Source: Streptomyces sp. Ag109_O5-10 (GTDB lineage: Bacteria; Actinomycetota; Actinomycetes; Streptomycetales; Streptomycetaceae). From it: a DNA stretch of 64,000 nt. Where the stretch lies: NCBI RefSeq assembly GCF_900105755.1, contig NZ_FNTQ01000001.1:7068001-7132000 (forward strand). Direction: 5' to 3'. Below, in pieces: positions 41,608 through 49,636 of this stretch. Under the pieces are notes generated by a model that was not told the origin of the DNA, did not search any database, and was given only the letters and a program-made list of their open reading frames with translations. How positions within the stretch are numbered: position 1 is the stretch's first letter; each line of letters starts with the position of its first letter. Made by a program: the position numbers and the translations under genes.

Positions 41608-43764
41608 ATGCGGCCCGTTTCCCACATCGAACGCACGGTGGCGCCCTTCGAGGTCGTCAGCCCCTACCAGCCCAGCGGCGACCAGCCGGCCGCCATCGCC
41701 GACCTGGCCAGACGCATCGAGGCCGGGGAGAAGGACGTCGTCCTCCTCGGCGCGACCGGCACCGGCAAGTCCGCCACCACCGCGTGGATGATCGAAAAAC
41801 TCCAGCGCCCCACCCTGGTGATGGCGCCGAACAAGACCCTGGCCGCTCAGCTGGCCAACGAGTTCCGCGAGCTCCTCCCGAACAACGCGGTCGAATACTT
41901 CGTCTCGTACTACGACTACTACCAGCCCGAGGCGTACGTCCCGCAGTCGGACACCTACATCGAGAAGGACTCCTCGATCAACGAGGAGGTCGAGCGGCTG
42001 CGCCACTCCGCCACCAACTCGCTGCTCACCCGCCGCGACGTGATCGTGGTCGCCTCGGTCTCCTGCATCTACGGCCTCGGTACCCCGCAGGAGTACGTCG
42101 ACCGGATGGTCCCGCTGCGGGTCGGCGACGAAATCGACCGCGACGACCTGCTGCGCCGCTTCGTTGACATCCAGTACACGCGCAACGACCTCGCGTTCAC
42201 CCGCGGCACCTTCCGCGTCCGCGGCGACACCATCGAGATCTTCCCGGTCTACGAGGAGCTCGCCGTCCGCATCGAGATGTTCGGCGACGAGATCGAGGCG
42301 CTGTCCACCCTGCACCCGCTCACCGGCGAGATCATCAGCGACGACCGGCAGCTGTACGTCTTCCCGGCCTCCCACTACATCGCGGGCCCCGAGCGCATGG
42401 ACCGGGCCGTCAACGACATCGAGAAGGAGCTGGGGGAGCGCCTGGCCGAGCTGGAGAAGCAGGGCAAGCTCCTGGAGGCCCAGCGGCTGCGCATGCGCAC
42501 CACGTACGACATCGAGATGCTCCGCCAGATCGGCACCTGCTCCGGCGTGGAGAACTACTCGATGCACTTCGACGGCCGCCTGCCCGGCTCCCCGCCGAAC
42601 ACCCTGCTCGACTACTTCCCGGACGACTTCCTCCTGGTCATCGACGAGTCGCACGTCACCGTGCCGCAGATCGGCGCCATGTACGAGGGCGACGCCTCCC
42701 GCAAGCGCACCCTTGTGGACCACGGCTTCCGGCTGCCCTCCGCCCTGGACAACCGCCCGCTGAAGTGGGAGGAGTTCCAGGAGCGGATCGGGCAGGCCGT
42801 GTACCTGTCGGCGACCCCCGGCGCGTACGAGCTCTCCCGCGGGGACGGTGTCGTCGAGCAGATCATCCGCCCCACCGGTCTCGTCGACCCCGAGGTCGTC
42901 GTCAAGCCCACCGAGGGGCAGATCGACGACCTTGTGCACGAGATCCGCAAGCGCACCGAGAAGGACGAGCGCGTCCTGGTCACCACGCTCACCAAGAAGA
43001 TGGCCGAGGACCTCACCGACTACTTCCTGGAGCTCGGCATCCAGGTGCGCTACCTGCACAGCGACGTCGACACGCTGCGCCGCGTCGAGCTGCTGCGCGA
43101 GCTGCGCTCCGGTGAGTACGACGTCCTGGTCGGCATCAACCTCCTCCGGGAGGGCCTCGACCTGCCCGAGGTGTCCCTGGTGGCGATCCTCGACGCCGAC
43201 AAGGAGGGCTTCCTGCGCTCGGGCACCTCACTGATCCAGACCATCGGCCGCGCGGCGCGCAATGTCTCCGGCGAGGTCCACATGTACGCCGACAAGATCA
43301 CCCCGGCGATGGAGAAGGCCATCGACGAGACCAACCGGCGCCGTGAGAAGCAGGTCGCGTACAACAAGGCCAACGGCATCGACCCGCAGCCGCTCCGGAA
43401 GAAGATCAACGACATCGTCGCGCAGATCGCCCGCGAGGAGGTCGACACCGAACAGCTGCTCGGCTCGGGCTACCGCAGGCAGAAGGACGGCAAGGCGGCC
43501 AAGGCTCCCGTGCCGTCGCTGGGCGACAAGGCGGCCAAGGGCGCGAAGGCCGGGAAGGCCGGCAAGGCCGCCAGGGGCAAGGCCGGGGAAGCGGTGCCCA
43601 CCGACCGCCCGGCTGCCGAACTCGCCGAGCAGATCGAGGAGATGACGGAGCGTATGCGTGCCGCCGCCGCCGACCTGCAGTTCGAGATCGCGGCCCGGCT
43701 GCGTGACGAGGTCTCCGAGATGAAGAAGGAACTGCGTCAGATGAGAGAGGCGGGCCTGGCCTGA
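41608..43764 (+). CDS. uvrB: Excinuclease ABC subunit B
   Basis: UvrB is the damage-verifying ATPase of nucleotide excision repair, loaded by UvrA and incised by UvrC. The 718-residue protein has Walker A GATGTGKS (48-55), the beta-hairpin region around YYDYYQPEAYVPQSDTYIEK, DESH as motif II (VIDESHVTVPQIG), QTIGRAARN as motif VI, and a C-terminal UVR domain (AELAEQIEEMTERMRAAAADLQFEIAARLRDE, read in order). Between the helicase core and the UVR domain is a Lys/Ala/Gly-rich insertion of about 45 residues. ATG 41608 gives the known Streptomyces start MRPVSHIERTVAPFEVVSPY. It is followed by a 14-bp hairpin. Confidence 0.97.
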   Translation: MRPVSHIERTVAPFEVVSPYQPSGDQPAAIADLARRIEAGEKDVVLLGATGTGKSATTAWMIEKLQRPTLVMAPNKTLAAQLANEFRELLPNNAVEYFVSYYDYYQPEAYVPQSDTYIEKDSSINEEVERLRHSATNSLLTRRDVIVVASVSCIYGLGTPQEYVDRMVPLRVGDEIDRDDLLRRFVDIQYTRNDLAFTRGTFRVRGDTIEIFPVYEELAVRIEMFGDEIEALSTLHPLTGEIISDDRQLYVFPASHYIAGPERMDRAVNDIEKELGERLAELEKQGKLLEAQRLRMRTTYDIEMLRQIGTCSGVENYSMHFDGRLPGSPPNTLLDYFPDDFLLVIDESHVTVPQIGAMYEGDASRKRTLVDHGFRLPSALDNRPLKWEEFQERIGQAVYLSATPGAYELSRGDGVVEQIIRPTGLVDPEVVVKPTEGQIDDLVHEIRKRTEKDERVLVTTLTKKMAEDLTDYFLELGIQVRYLHSDVDTLRRVELLRELRSGEYDVLVGINLLREGLDLPEVSLVAILDADKEGFLRSGTSLIQTIGRAARNVSGEVHMYADKITPAMEKAIDETNRRREKQVAYNKANGIDPQPLRKKINDIVAQIAREEVDTEQLLGSGYRRQKDGKAAKAPVPSLGDKAAKGAKAGKAGKAARGKAGEAVPTDRPAAELAEQIEEMTERMRAAAADLQFEIAARLRDEVSEMKKELRQMREAGLA

Positions 43765-43776
43765 CCCCTGATCCGC

Positions 43777-43842
43777 TGCCGAACCCCGGCAAGCACGCGA
43801 AGTGTTGCAGGACCGACACAAAGCGCGGGCCGGGGTTCGGCA
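43777..43842 (+). terminator. Long-stem inverted repeat after uvrB
   Basis: TGCCGAACCCCGGC (43777-43790) is the perfect complement of GCCGGGGTTCGGCA (43829-43842), separated by 38 bases. It lies 13 bases after the uvrB stop and should form a stable hairpin that ends or stabilises the uvrB mRNA. Its right arm ends exactly where the promoter motif of the next gene begins. Confidence 0.65.
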
Positions 43843-43865
43843 CTGTCAGCGACGCTGCATAGGGT
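43843..43865 (+). promoter_or_regulatory. Candidate RecA-NDp (PafBC-type) promoter of terD
   Basis: CTGTCAGCGAC (43843-43853), six bases, TAGGGT (43860-43865). Eight of 11 upstream positions and all of the -10 match the consensus. The gene start is 56 bases further on and has its own Shine-Dalgarno, so this transcript would carry a leader. Confidence 0.55.
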
Positions 43866-43921
43866 TTTGGTCAACCGCGGACTCCGCGGGAGCAGGGGAC
43901 CACCGACGAGGGGAAACAGCC

Positions 43922-44500
43922 GTGACCGTCAACATGACCAAGGGTCAGGCCATCAGCCTGGAGAAGAAGGACGGCGGCTCCCTGAGCGCGGTCCGCATGG
44001 GTCTTGGCTGGAAGGCGGCGCCCCGTCGTGGGCTGTTCGGCTCGCGCACCCGGGAGATCGACCTGGACGCCTCGGCGGTGCTGTTCGCCGACAAGCAGCC
44101 CGTCGACGTCGTGTTCTTCCGGCACCTGGTGAGTGACGACGGCTCCGTCCGCCACACGGGCGACAACCTCGTCGGCGGCGCGGGCCAGGGCGGCGACGAC
44201 GAGGCCATCCTCGTCGACCTCGCGCGCGTGCCGGTCCACGTCGACCAGATCATCTTCACCGTGAACTCCTTCACCGGCCAGACCTTCCAGGAAGTGCAGA
44301 ACGCCTTCTGCCGCCTGGTCGACGAGACCACCGGCCAGGAACTCGCCCGTTACACGCTCGACGGCGGCGGCGAGTACACCGCCCAGATCATGGCGAAGGT
44401 GCACCGGTCGGGATCCGGCTGGACGATGACGGCCCTGGGCGTCCCGGCCAGGGGCCGCACCTTCCAGGACCTGGTACCGGCGATCCTGCCGATCCTCTGA
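43922..44500 (+). CDS. TerD family stress protein
   Basis: TerD proteins are Ca2+-binding beta-sandwich proteins of the chemical-stress (tellurite) response. The 192-residue protein has MTKGQAISLEKKDGGSLSAVRMGLGWK, the acidic Ca-binding EIDLDASAVLF, the HTGDNLVGGAGQGGDDEAILVDL loop and the conserved FTVNSFTGQTFQEVQNAFCRLVD. It is a single TerD domain of normal length. GTG 43922 has GAGGGGAAA upstream, and an alternative ATG at 43934 is in frame. It is followed by a TerD-fusion gene and terC. Confidence 0.93.
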   Translation: MTVNMTKGQAISLEKKDGGSLSAVRMGLGWKAAPRRGLFGSRTREIDLDASAVLFADKQPVDVVFFRHLVSDDGSVRHTGDNLVGGAGQGGDDEAILVDLARVPVHVDQIIFTVNSFTGQTFQEVQNAFCRLVDETTGQELARYTLDGGGEYTAQIMAKVHRSGSGWTMTALGVPARGRTFQDLVPAILPIL

Positions 44501-44549
44501 GCGCTTCGCCGTAAGGGGGGCGCGGGGGCTGTCCGGCCGCGGTCCGTCA

Positions 44550-44592
44550 GCGCCCCGAAGGGGCGCGAGGAACTGCGCGACCAGTCACGACG
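44550..44592. repeat. Dispersed Streptomyces intergenic repeat, copy 2, with terminator hairpin
   Basis: GCGCCCC (44550-44556), GAA, GGGGCGC (44560-44566) form a 7-bp hairpin, followed by the conserved GAGGAACTGCGCGACCAGTC and ACGACGG. It is the same module as at 6868-6907 (opposite strand). Its place 50 bases after terD suggests it serves as that gene's terminator. Confidence 0.65.
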
Positions 44593-44684
44593 GCGCCGCA
44601 GTCGGCCGACGGCCCACCGGCGCACTCCCGGCGGAGCACTCAGTTCCGGTACACGAGGACACGAAACACAGGGAGACGTGGGCC

Positions 44685-46748
44685 ATGGCAGCCGAGCTGG
44701 TGCGCGGGCAGAACCACCCGCTCCCGCAGAACCGGATCGAGATCCGGATCTCGGCCGACGTGCCAGTGCTGACCGGGGCCACCCTCGCCGACGAGAGCGG
44801 CCGGGTACGGAGCACCGACGGGGTGGTCCATCCTGGCGAGCCCACTCTGCCCGGGATCGAGGTCTCCCGGCAGGCGGCCGCCGACCACCGGCTCGCCGTG
44901 GACCTCGACGCCATGCCCGCGGCCGTGCACCGGGTCAGCGTCCTAATCGCCCTGCCCACCACGCCCGACGGTCCGTCCCGCTTCGGCGCCGTCGCCGCAC
45001 CGCGTGCCGCGGTCACCGGTCTCGACGGCACCGAGATCGCCGGCTACACCCTCATCGGCCTGGACGCCGAGTCGGCGGTCGTCGCCCTGGAGCTGTACCG
45101 ACGCCAGGCCGCCTGGAAGATCCGTGCGGTGGGCCAGGGCTACGCGGAGGGGCTGACCGGGCTCCTCGCCGATCAGGGCCTGCTCGGAGCCGCCGAACTC
45201 GCCCGCGGGATCGAACAGGCGGTGGCGCGCGGCCTGGCCCGTACGGTCCCGGCCCGCACCGCGGACACCGACCGCTCCCGGCGTACGGCCGCCTCCGTCA
45301 CCGGCCCCGATCTGCCGGGCACTGCTTCCGCAACCGGGTCTCCCTACGATTCCCAGGCACCCGGCGACCCGGCCGGCCGGCGTGCGGCCTCCGACGGGAC
45401 CGCCGAGTCCGAGCCGACGCCCGGCGACGGCGGCAGGCCCCCGGCTGCCGGCGGACCCCGCGTCCCGGCCGCCCCCACTTCCACCGGCGGTCCCACCGGC
45501 GGTCCCACCGGCGGTCCCACCGGCGGTCCCATCGACTACACGCATCCACAGCGCCGGCAGGCGTCCCGGCCTTCGGCACCCGAGACTCCGGCCCCCGAGA
45601 CTCCGGCCCCGGCGGACGGGCCCGCGCTGCCCGTCGCCGGTGACGCCGCCGGCTGGTCCATGGACGAGCGGCTCTACAACCAGGTCTGGGGCATGTTCGA
45701 GGACCTGGCCCGCTCCACCGCCGCCTACCGCAGCGCTGTCGACTTCGCCGAGTCACGCATGGAGAAGGAACTCGACCAGGTCCTCTCCGACCCCCGCAGC
45801 CGCCTGGGCTCGGCGGGCGACACCGCACGCGAGGCGGCCCAGGCCCGGCAGGTTCGGCTGGTCGACCAGGCGCAAGCGGTGCTCGACCGGGACCTCGCCC
45901 AGCTCACCGCCGAGTCCGAGGTCGTCGAGCCCGCGCTGCCACCCGCGTACGCGCGCTGGGACAGCCCGGTCTGGCACGGCTACCGGGTGCCGACGGAGTC
46001 GCCGATGGCCGTCCGGCTGGGTGACCTCCACCTTCCGGAGAGCGCCCCGCTGCGCATCCCGATGCTGGTCCGGCTGCCGTTGGAGCGGGGCCTGTGGATC
46101 GACAGCGGCGTGCCCGACGCATCCCTGTTCGAGGAGGCGGGTGAGCTGCGGCACCTCGCCCTGCAGACGGCGGTGGCGCTCGCGGCCCGGCTGCTCGCCG
46201 TCCACCCGCCGGGGGAGTTCGGTGTGCAGGTCGTCGACCCGGCGGGGGCCGGTGCGTCCGCGTTCGCACCGCTGACGGAGGCCGGGGTGCTGGACGCGCC
46301 GCCCGCGACGGGCGCCGCCGGTGTGACGGGTGTGCTGGGGCGGCTCACAGAGCGCGTCGACCTGGTGCAGATGGCAGTGCGCGGTGGCGCGTCCGACGCG
46401 CTTCCGCCCGGCCTGGACACCTCGCGGCACCTGCTGATCGTGCACGACTTCCCGCACGGCTTCGACGACCGGGCCGTCACCCAGCTGCGCTGTCTCGCGG
46501 ACGAGGGCCCGGACGTCGGCGTCCATCTCCTGCTGGTCGCCGACCGCGAGGACGCCACCCCCTACGGCCCGTTGCTCGATCCGCTCTGGCGTTCACTGAT
46601 GCGACTCTCCCCGGTACCGGACGACCACCTGGCCGACCCGTGGGTGGGGCATGCCTGGACGTACGAGCCCGGCCTCGTACCGTCCGGCAGTCAGGTGCTC
46701 CAGCAGGTGCTGACCAGGGTCGCGACAGCCCGCACCAAGCACATGTAA
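44685..46748 (+). CDS. TerD-domain fusion with a C-terminal FtsK/HerA-like region lacking Walker A
   Basis: The 687-residue protein has three parts. Residues about 1-170 are a TerD-like domain (LVRGQNHPLPQNRIEIRISA; VSVLIALPTTPDGPSRFGAV; YRRQAAWKIRAVGQGYAEGL). Residues about 175-320 are a low-complexity linker containing four GGPT repeats and PETPAPETPAPA. Residues about 325-687 hold a helical segment and a domain with LRIPMLVRLPLERGLWIDSG and HLLIVHDFPHGFDD, resembling the strand carrying Walker B in FtsK/HerA ATPases. No GxxxxGK(S/T) is present. Similar fusions occur in actinobacterial Ter clusters. It may be a scaffold linking TerD sensing to a membrane ATPase or TerC. Confidence 0.8.
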   Translation: MAAELVRGQNHPLPQNRIEIRISADVPVLTGATLADESGRVRSTDGVVHPGEPTLPGIEVSRQAAADHRLAVDLDAMPAAVHRVSVLIALPTTPDGPSRFGAVAAPRAAVTGLDGTEIAGYTLIGLDAESAVVALELYRRQAAWKIRAVGQGYAEGLTGLLADQGLLGAAELARGIEQAVARGLARTVPARTADTDRSRRTAASVTGPDLPGTASATGSPYDSQAPGDPAGRRAASDGTAESEPTPGDGGRPPAAGGPRVPAAPTSTGGPTGGPTGGPTGGPIDYTHPQRRQASRPSAPETPAPETPAPADGPALPVAGDAAGWSMDERLYNQVWGMFEDLARSTAAYRSAVDFAESRMEKELDQVLSDPRSRLGSAGDTAREAAQARQVRLVDQAQAVLDRDLAQLTAESEVVEPALPPAYARWDSPVWHGYRVPTESPMAVRLGDLHLPESAPLRIPMLVRLPLERGLWIDSGVPDASLFEEAGELRHLALQTAVALAARLLAVHPPGEFGVQVVDPAGAGASAFAPLTEAGVLDAPPATGAAGVTGVLGRLTERVDLVQMAVRGGASDALPPGLDTSRHLLIVHDFPHGFDDRAVTQLRCLADEGPDVGVHLLLVADREDATPYGPLLDPLWRSLMRLSPVPDDHLADPWVGHAWTYEPGLVPSGSQVLQQVLTRVATARTKHM
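45481..45528 (+). repeat. 12-bp tandem repeat in the TerD-fusion linker
   Basis: Four perfect copies of CCACCGGCGGTC encode the repeated residues Thr-Gly-Gly-Pro of the linker. As the unit is a multiple of three, copy-number change would lengthen or shorten the linker without breaking the frame. Confidence 0.9.
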
Positions 46749-46826
46749 AGGGCTTCGACCAGCTGATTTGGCCTTCTCTTTGCCAATCGCTTTACCTTTC
46801 CTTGGTGATTGGGGTACTGTTTTCCG

Positions 46827-46965
46827 TACGGAGGGGAGTACTCCCTGTCTGCTGCGGCGTACCCGTCAATACGGATCCGGTCGGATCCCGGGGCGCCGGC
46901 CCGTCCCGGGTGGAAGAGACCTCCGGTAGCGCAACGCCGAATCTTTGCCGTTCACTAACCGGAGG
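46827..46965 (+). promoter_or_regulatory. yybP-ykoY manganese riboswitch controlling terC
   Basis: The 222-base leader between the TerD fusion and terC contains the conserved yybP-ykoY elements in order: GGGGAGTA (46833-46840), CCGTCAATACGG (46863-46874, a CCGT/ACGG stem with CAAT loop) and GAGACCTCC (46916-46924 region). Between them are GC-rich arms. P1 is formed by CGGAGG (46829-46834) and CCTCCG (46920-46925). The same 3' strand CCTCCGG (46920-46926) is also a perfect complement of CCGGAGG (46959-46965), which holds the terC ribosome binding site. Mn2+ binding should stabilise P1 and free the ribosome site, switching translation on. This class is known to sense Mn2+ and to precede TerC/YkoY-family exporters. 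Confidence 0.85.
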
Positions 46966-46970
46966 CACCA

Positions 46971-47972
46971 GTGGATGTATCCGTGACCCTGTGGGTCCTC
47001 ACCATCCTGGGGCTGGCCGCCCTGATCGCGGTGGACTTCTTCATCGGCCGCAAGCCGCATGACGTGTCCGTCAAGGAAGCCGGAATCTGGACAGTCGTCT
47101 GGATCGCCCTGGCCGGACTCTTCGGCCTCGGCCTGCTCGTCTTCTCCGGCGGTCAGCCCGCCGGAGAGTTCTTCGCGGGCTTCATCACCGAGAAGTCGCT
47201 GAGCGTCGACAACCTCTTCGTCTTCGTCCTGATCATGGCGAAGTTCGCCGTGCCCTCGCAGTACCAGCAGCGGGTGCTGCTCGTCGGTGTCCTCATAGCA
47301 TTGGTGCTGCGTGCCGTCTTCATCGCCGCGGGCGCCGCGATCCTCGCCAGCTTCTCGTGGGTCTTCTACCTCTTCGGCGCCTTCTTGATCTGGACGGCCT
47401 GGAAGCTGATCCAGGAGGCGCGGGCCGACCGGGAGGAAGAGGAGTTCGAGGAGAACAAGCTGCTCAAGGCCGCCGAGCGCAGGTTCGGCGTGGCCGACCG
47501 CTACCACGGCACCAAGCTGTGGATCCAGCAGAACGGCAAGCGGGTCATGACCCCGATGCTGGTCGTGATGCTCGCGATCGGTACGACCGACGTCCTGTTC
47601 GCACTGGACTCCATCCCCGCGATCTTCGGCCTGACGCAGGACCCGTACATCGTCTTCACGGCCAACGCCTTCGCGCTGATGGGCCTGCGGCAGCTGTACT
47701 TCCTCATCGGCGGACTGCTGAAGAAGCTGGTCCACCTCTCCTACGGCCTGTCCATCATCCTCGGCTTCATCGGCGTCAAGCTGGTGCTGCACGCGCTGCA
47801 CGAGTCCGGCGTCCACGTCCCGGAGATCAGCATCCCGGTGTCCCTCGGCGTGATCTGCGCGGTCCTGATCGTCACCACGATCACCAGTCTCAGGGCGTCC
47901 GGGAAGCAGGCGGCGGCCGCGGCGGCGCAGGCCCGGAGCGAAGGCGCTCCGAAGGACAGCATCGACGTCTGA
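46971..47972 (+). CDS. TerC family membrane protein, probable metal (Mn2+) exporter
   Basis: The 333-residue protein has about nine membrane helices. The TerC signature residues are DFFIGRKPHDVSVKEAG, the acidic SVDNLFVFVLIM in helix 3 and GTTDVLFALDSIPAIFGLTQDP, whose two Asp residues are the likely metal site. TerC relatives (YkoY, MeeF/MeeY in Bacillus) export or metallate with Mn2+. The GTG start at 46971 lies five bases after GGAGG, which is part of the riboswitch expression platform. It follows two TerD-family genes, the usual partner set of a Ter system. Confidence 0.93.
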   Translation: MDVSVTLWVLTILGLAALIAVDFFIGRKPHDVSVKEAGIWTVVWIALAGLFGLGLLVFSGGQPAGEFFAGFITEKSLSVDNLFVFVLIMAKFAVPSQYQQRVLLVGVLIALVLRAVFIAAGAAILASFSWVFYLFGAFLIWTAWKLIQEARADREEEEFEENKLLKAAERRFGVADRYHGTKLWIQQNGKRVMTPMLVVMLAIGTTDVLFALDSIPAIFGLTQDPYIVFTANAFALMGLRQLYFLIGGLLKKLVHLSYGLSIILGFIGVKLVLHALHESGVHVPEISIPVSLGVICAVLIVTTITSLRASGKQAAAAAAQARSEGAPKDSIDV

Positions 47973-48061
47973 CCACGTCGGACGTAGGAACAACCACCCC
48001 GCGCAGCGGTGCGAAGCACATTGCCGGCCCACCACCCCGGATGCTTCGTTGGGTGGCGGAA

Positions 48062-48080
48062 CGTCCCCGGTCCGGGGACG
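48062..48080. promoter_or_regulatory. 9-bp inverted repeat upstream of the small barrel protein gene
   Basis: CGTCCCCGG (48062-48070), T, CCGGGGACG (48072-48080) form a perfect inverted repeat 22 bases before the next GTG. With a one-base centre it suits a dimeric DNA-binding protein better than a terminator. Confidence 0.45.
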
Positions 48081-48102
48081 CCGCCGCCCGGTGGAGGCAA
48101 CC

Positions 48103-48405
48103 GTGACATTCGTCCAGATCATCGACTTCGAGACCGACCGCATCGACGAGCTGAAGGCTCTTGCCGACGAGATGGGCAGCCGGCTCGACGGCCGCGAGAA
48201 CAGCCCCACCCGCCGCCTGATCCTCCGGGACCGGAACCGGCCGGGACGCTACTTCGGCGTGATCGAGTTCAACTCCTACGAGGAGGCCATGCGGAACAAC
48301 GACGACCCCGAGACGAGCAAGTTCGCCGAGCAGATGGCCGCCCTGTGCACCCGGCCGCCGTCCTTCACCGACTGTGACGTCGTGGACCTGACCGACTTCA
48401 CGTAA
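48103..48405 (+). CDS. Small dimeric alpha-beta-barrel-like protein
   Basis: This is a 100-residue protein from GTG 48103 with GTGGAGG seven bases upstream. The pattern TFVQIIDFETDRIDELKALADEM then RYFGVIEFNSYEEAMRNNDDPETSKFAEQMAALC (read in order) matches the ferredoxin-like alpha/beta-barrel of antibiotic-biosynthesis monooxygenase or stress-responsive A/B barrel proteins. These are small dimers that may bind aromatic compounds. No catalytic residue can be pointed to. It is a single gene between terC and the Ca2+/H+ antiporter. Confidence 0.75.
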   Translation: MTFVQIIDFETDRIDELKALADEMGSRLDGRENSPTRRLILRDRNRPGRYFGVIEFNSYEEAMRNNDDPETSKFAEQMAALCTRPPSFTDCDVVDLTDFT

Positions 48406-48520
48406 CCGACCGACCGACCGCACTCGCACGCCCCGGGGGCCGCGCCGCGCCGACGGCAGGCCCCCCGGAGGCCGAAAGGAACGGAATGCGAAGCCCGTCC
48501 GCCTCTGCCACCATCGCTGC

Positions 48521-49621
48521 ATGATCACTCGGCTCAGGTCGCTCACCACCCAGTGGACGCTCCTCGTGCCGGTGCTCGCGGTCGTCCTGCTCCTGTTCAC
48601 CTGGGGCCGCAGCCTGCCCGGCGCGGTCGTCGCGCTGGTCACCGTGGTCCTCGCCGGATCGGTCCTCGCCGCGGTCCATCACGCCGAGGTCGTGGCCCAC
48701 CGGGTCGGCGAACCCTTCGGTTCCCTGGTCCTCGCCATCGCTGTCACGATCATCGAGGTCGCCCTGATCGTCACCCTCATGGCCGACGGCGGTGCCAAGA
48801 GCGCCACCCTGGCCCGGGACACCGTCTTCGCGGCCGTGATGATCACCTGCAACGGCATCGTCGGACTCTGCCTCCTCGTCGCCTCGCTCCGCCACGGCAC
48901 CGCGGTCTTCAATCCGGAGGGCACCGGCGCCGCCCTGGCGACCGTGGCCACCCTGGCCACGCTCAGCCTGGTGCTGCCGACCTTCACCACCAGCAAGCCG
49001 GGACCGGAGTTCTCCGGAGTGCAACTGACGTTCGCGGCGCTGTCGTCGCTGATCCTGTACGGACTGTTCGTCACCACCCAGACTGTGCGCCACCGCGACT
49101 ACTTCCTGCCGATCACCCGGCAGGGCGACCCGATGACCGCCGACGACCACGCCGTGGTCCCGTCCGCGCGGGCCGCCTGGATCAGCCTCGGCCTGCTCGG
49201 CCTCGCCCTCGTCGGGGTGGTCGGGCTGGCCAAGGGCGTGTCGCCGACGATCGAGTCCGGAGTGGCGGCGGCCGGCCTGCACCAGGCCGTGGTCGGCGTG
49301 GTCATCGCGTTGCTGGTACTGCTCCCCGAGACCATCGCAGCCCTGCGCTCGGCCCGCCGTGACCGGGTGCAGACCAGTCTCAACCTGGCGCTCGGTTCGG
49401 CCATGGCAAGCATCGGCCTGACCATCCCCGCCGTGGCCCTGGCCTCCGTCTGGCTCTCCGGCCCCCTGGTCCTCGGCCTGAGCGCCACCCACATGCTGCT
49501 GCTCGCGCTGACCGTGGTGGTCAGCTCCCTGACCGTGGTCCCGGGCCGGGCCACACCGCTGCAGGGCGGCGTCCACCTGGTGCTGTTCGCCGCCTACCTG
49601 GAACTGGCGATCAACCCGTAG
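48521..49621 (+). CDS. Calcium:proton antiporter (ChaA/CaCA type)
   Basis: The 366-residue protein has about 11 membrane helices in two homologous halves. Each half carries an acidic repeat motif: EPFGSLVLAIAVTIIEVALIVTLM with MITCNGIVG in the first, and LPETIAALRSARRDRVQTSLNLALGSAMASIGLTIP in the second. These are the alpha repeats of cation/Ca2+ exchangers. It probably exports Ca2+ (or Na+/K+) in exchange for protons. Its position after terC adds a second metal-ion transporter to this stress-gene stretch. ATG 48521 is the only good start. It converges on the MFS gene with 15 bases between stops. Confidence 0.9.
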   Translation: MITRLRSLTTQWTLLVPVLAVVLLLFTWGRSLPGAVVALVTVVLAGSVLAAVHHAEVVAHRVGEPFGSLVLAIAVTIIEVALIVTLMADGGAKSATLARDTVFAAVMITCNGIVGLCLLVASLRHGTAVFNPEGTGAALATVATLATLSLVLPTFTTSKPGPEFSGVQLTFAALSSLILYGLFVTTQTVRHRDYFLPITRQGDPMTADDHAVVPSARAAWISLGLLGLALVGVVGLAKGVSPTIESGVAAAGLHQAVVGVVIALLVLLPETIAALRSARRDRVQTSLNLALGSAMASIGLTIPAVALASVWLSGPLVLGLSATHMLLLALTVVVSSLTVVPGRATPLQGGVHLVLFAAYLELAINP

Positions 49622-49636
49622 CGGCCCCGGAGGTAC

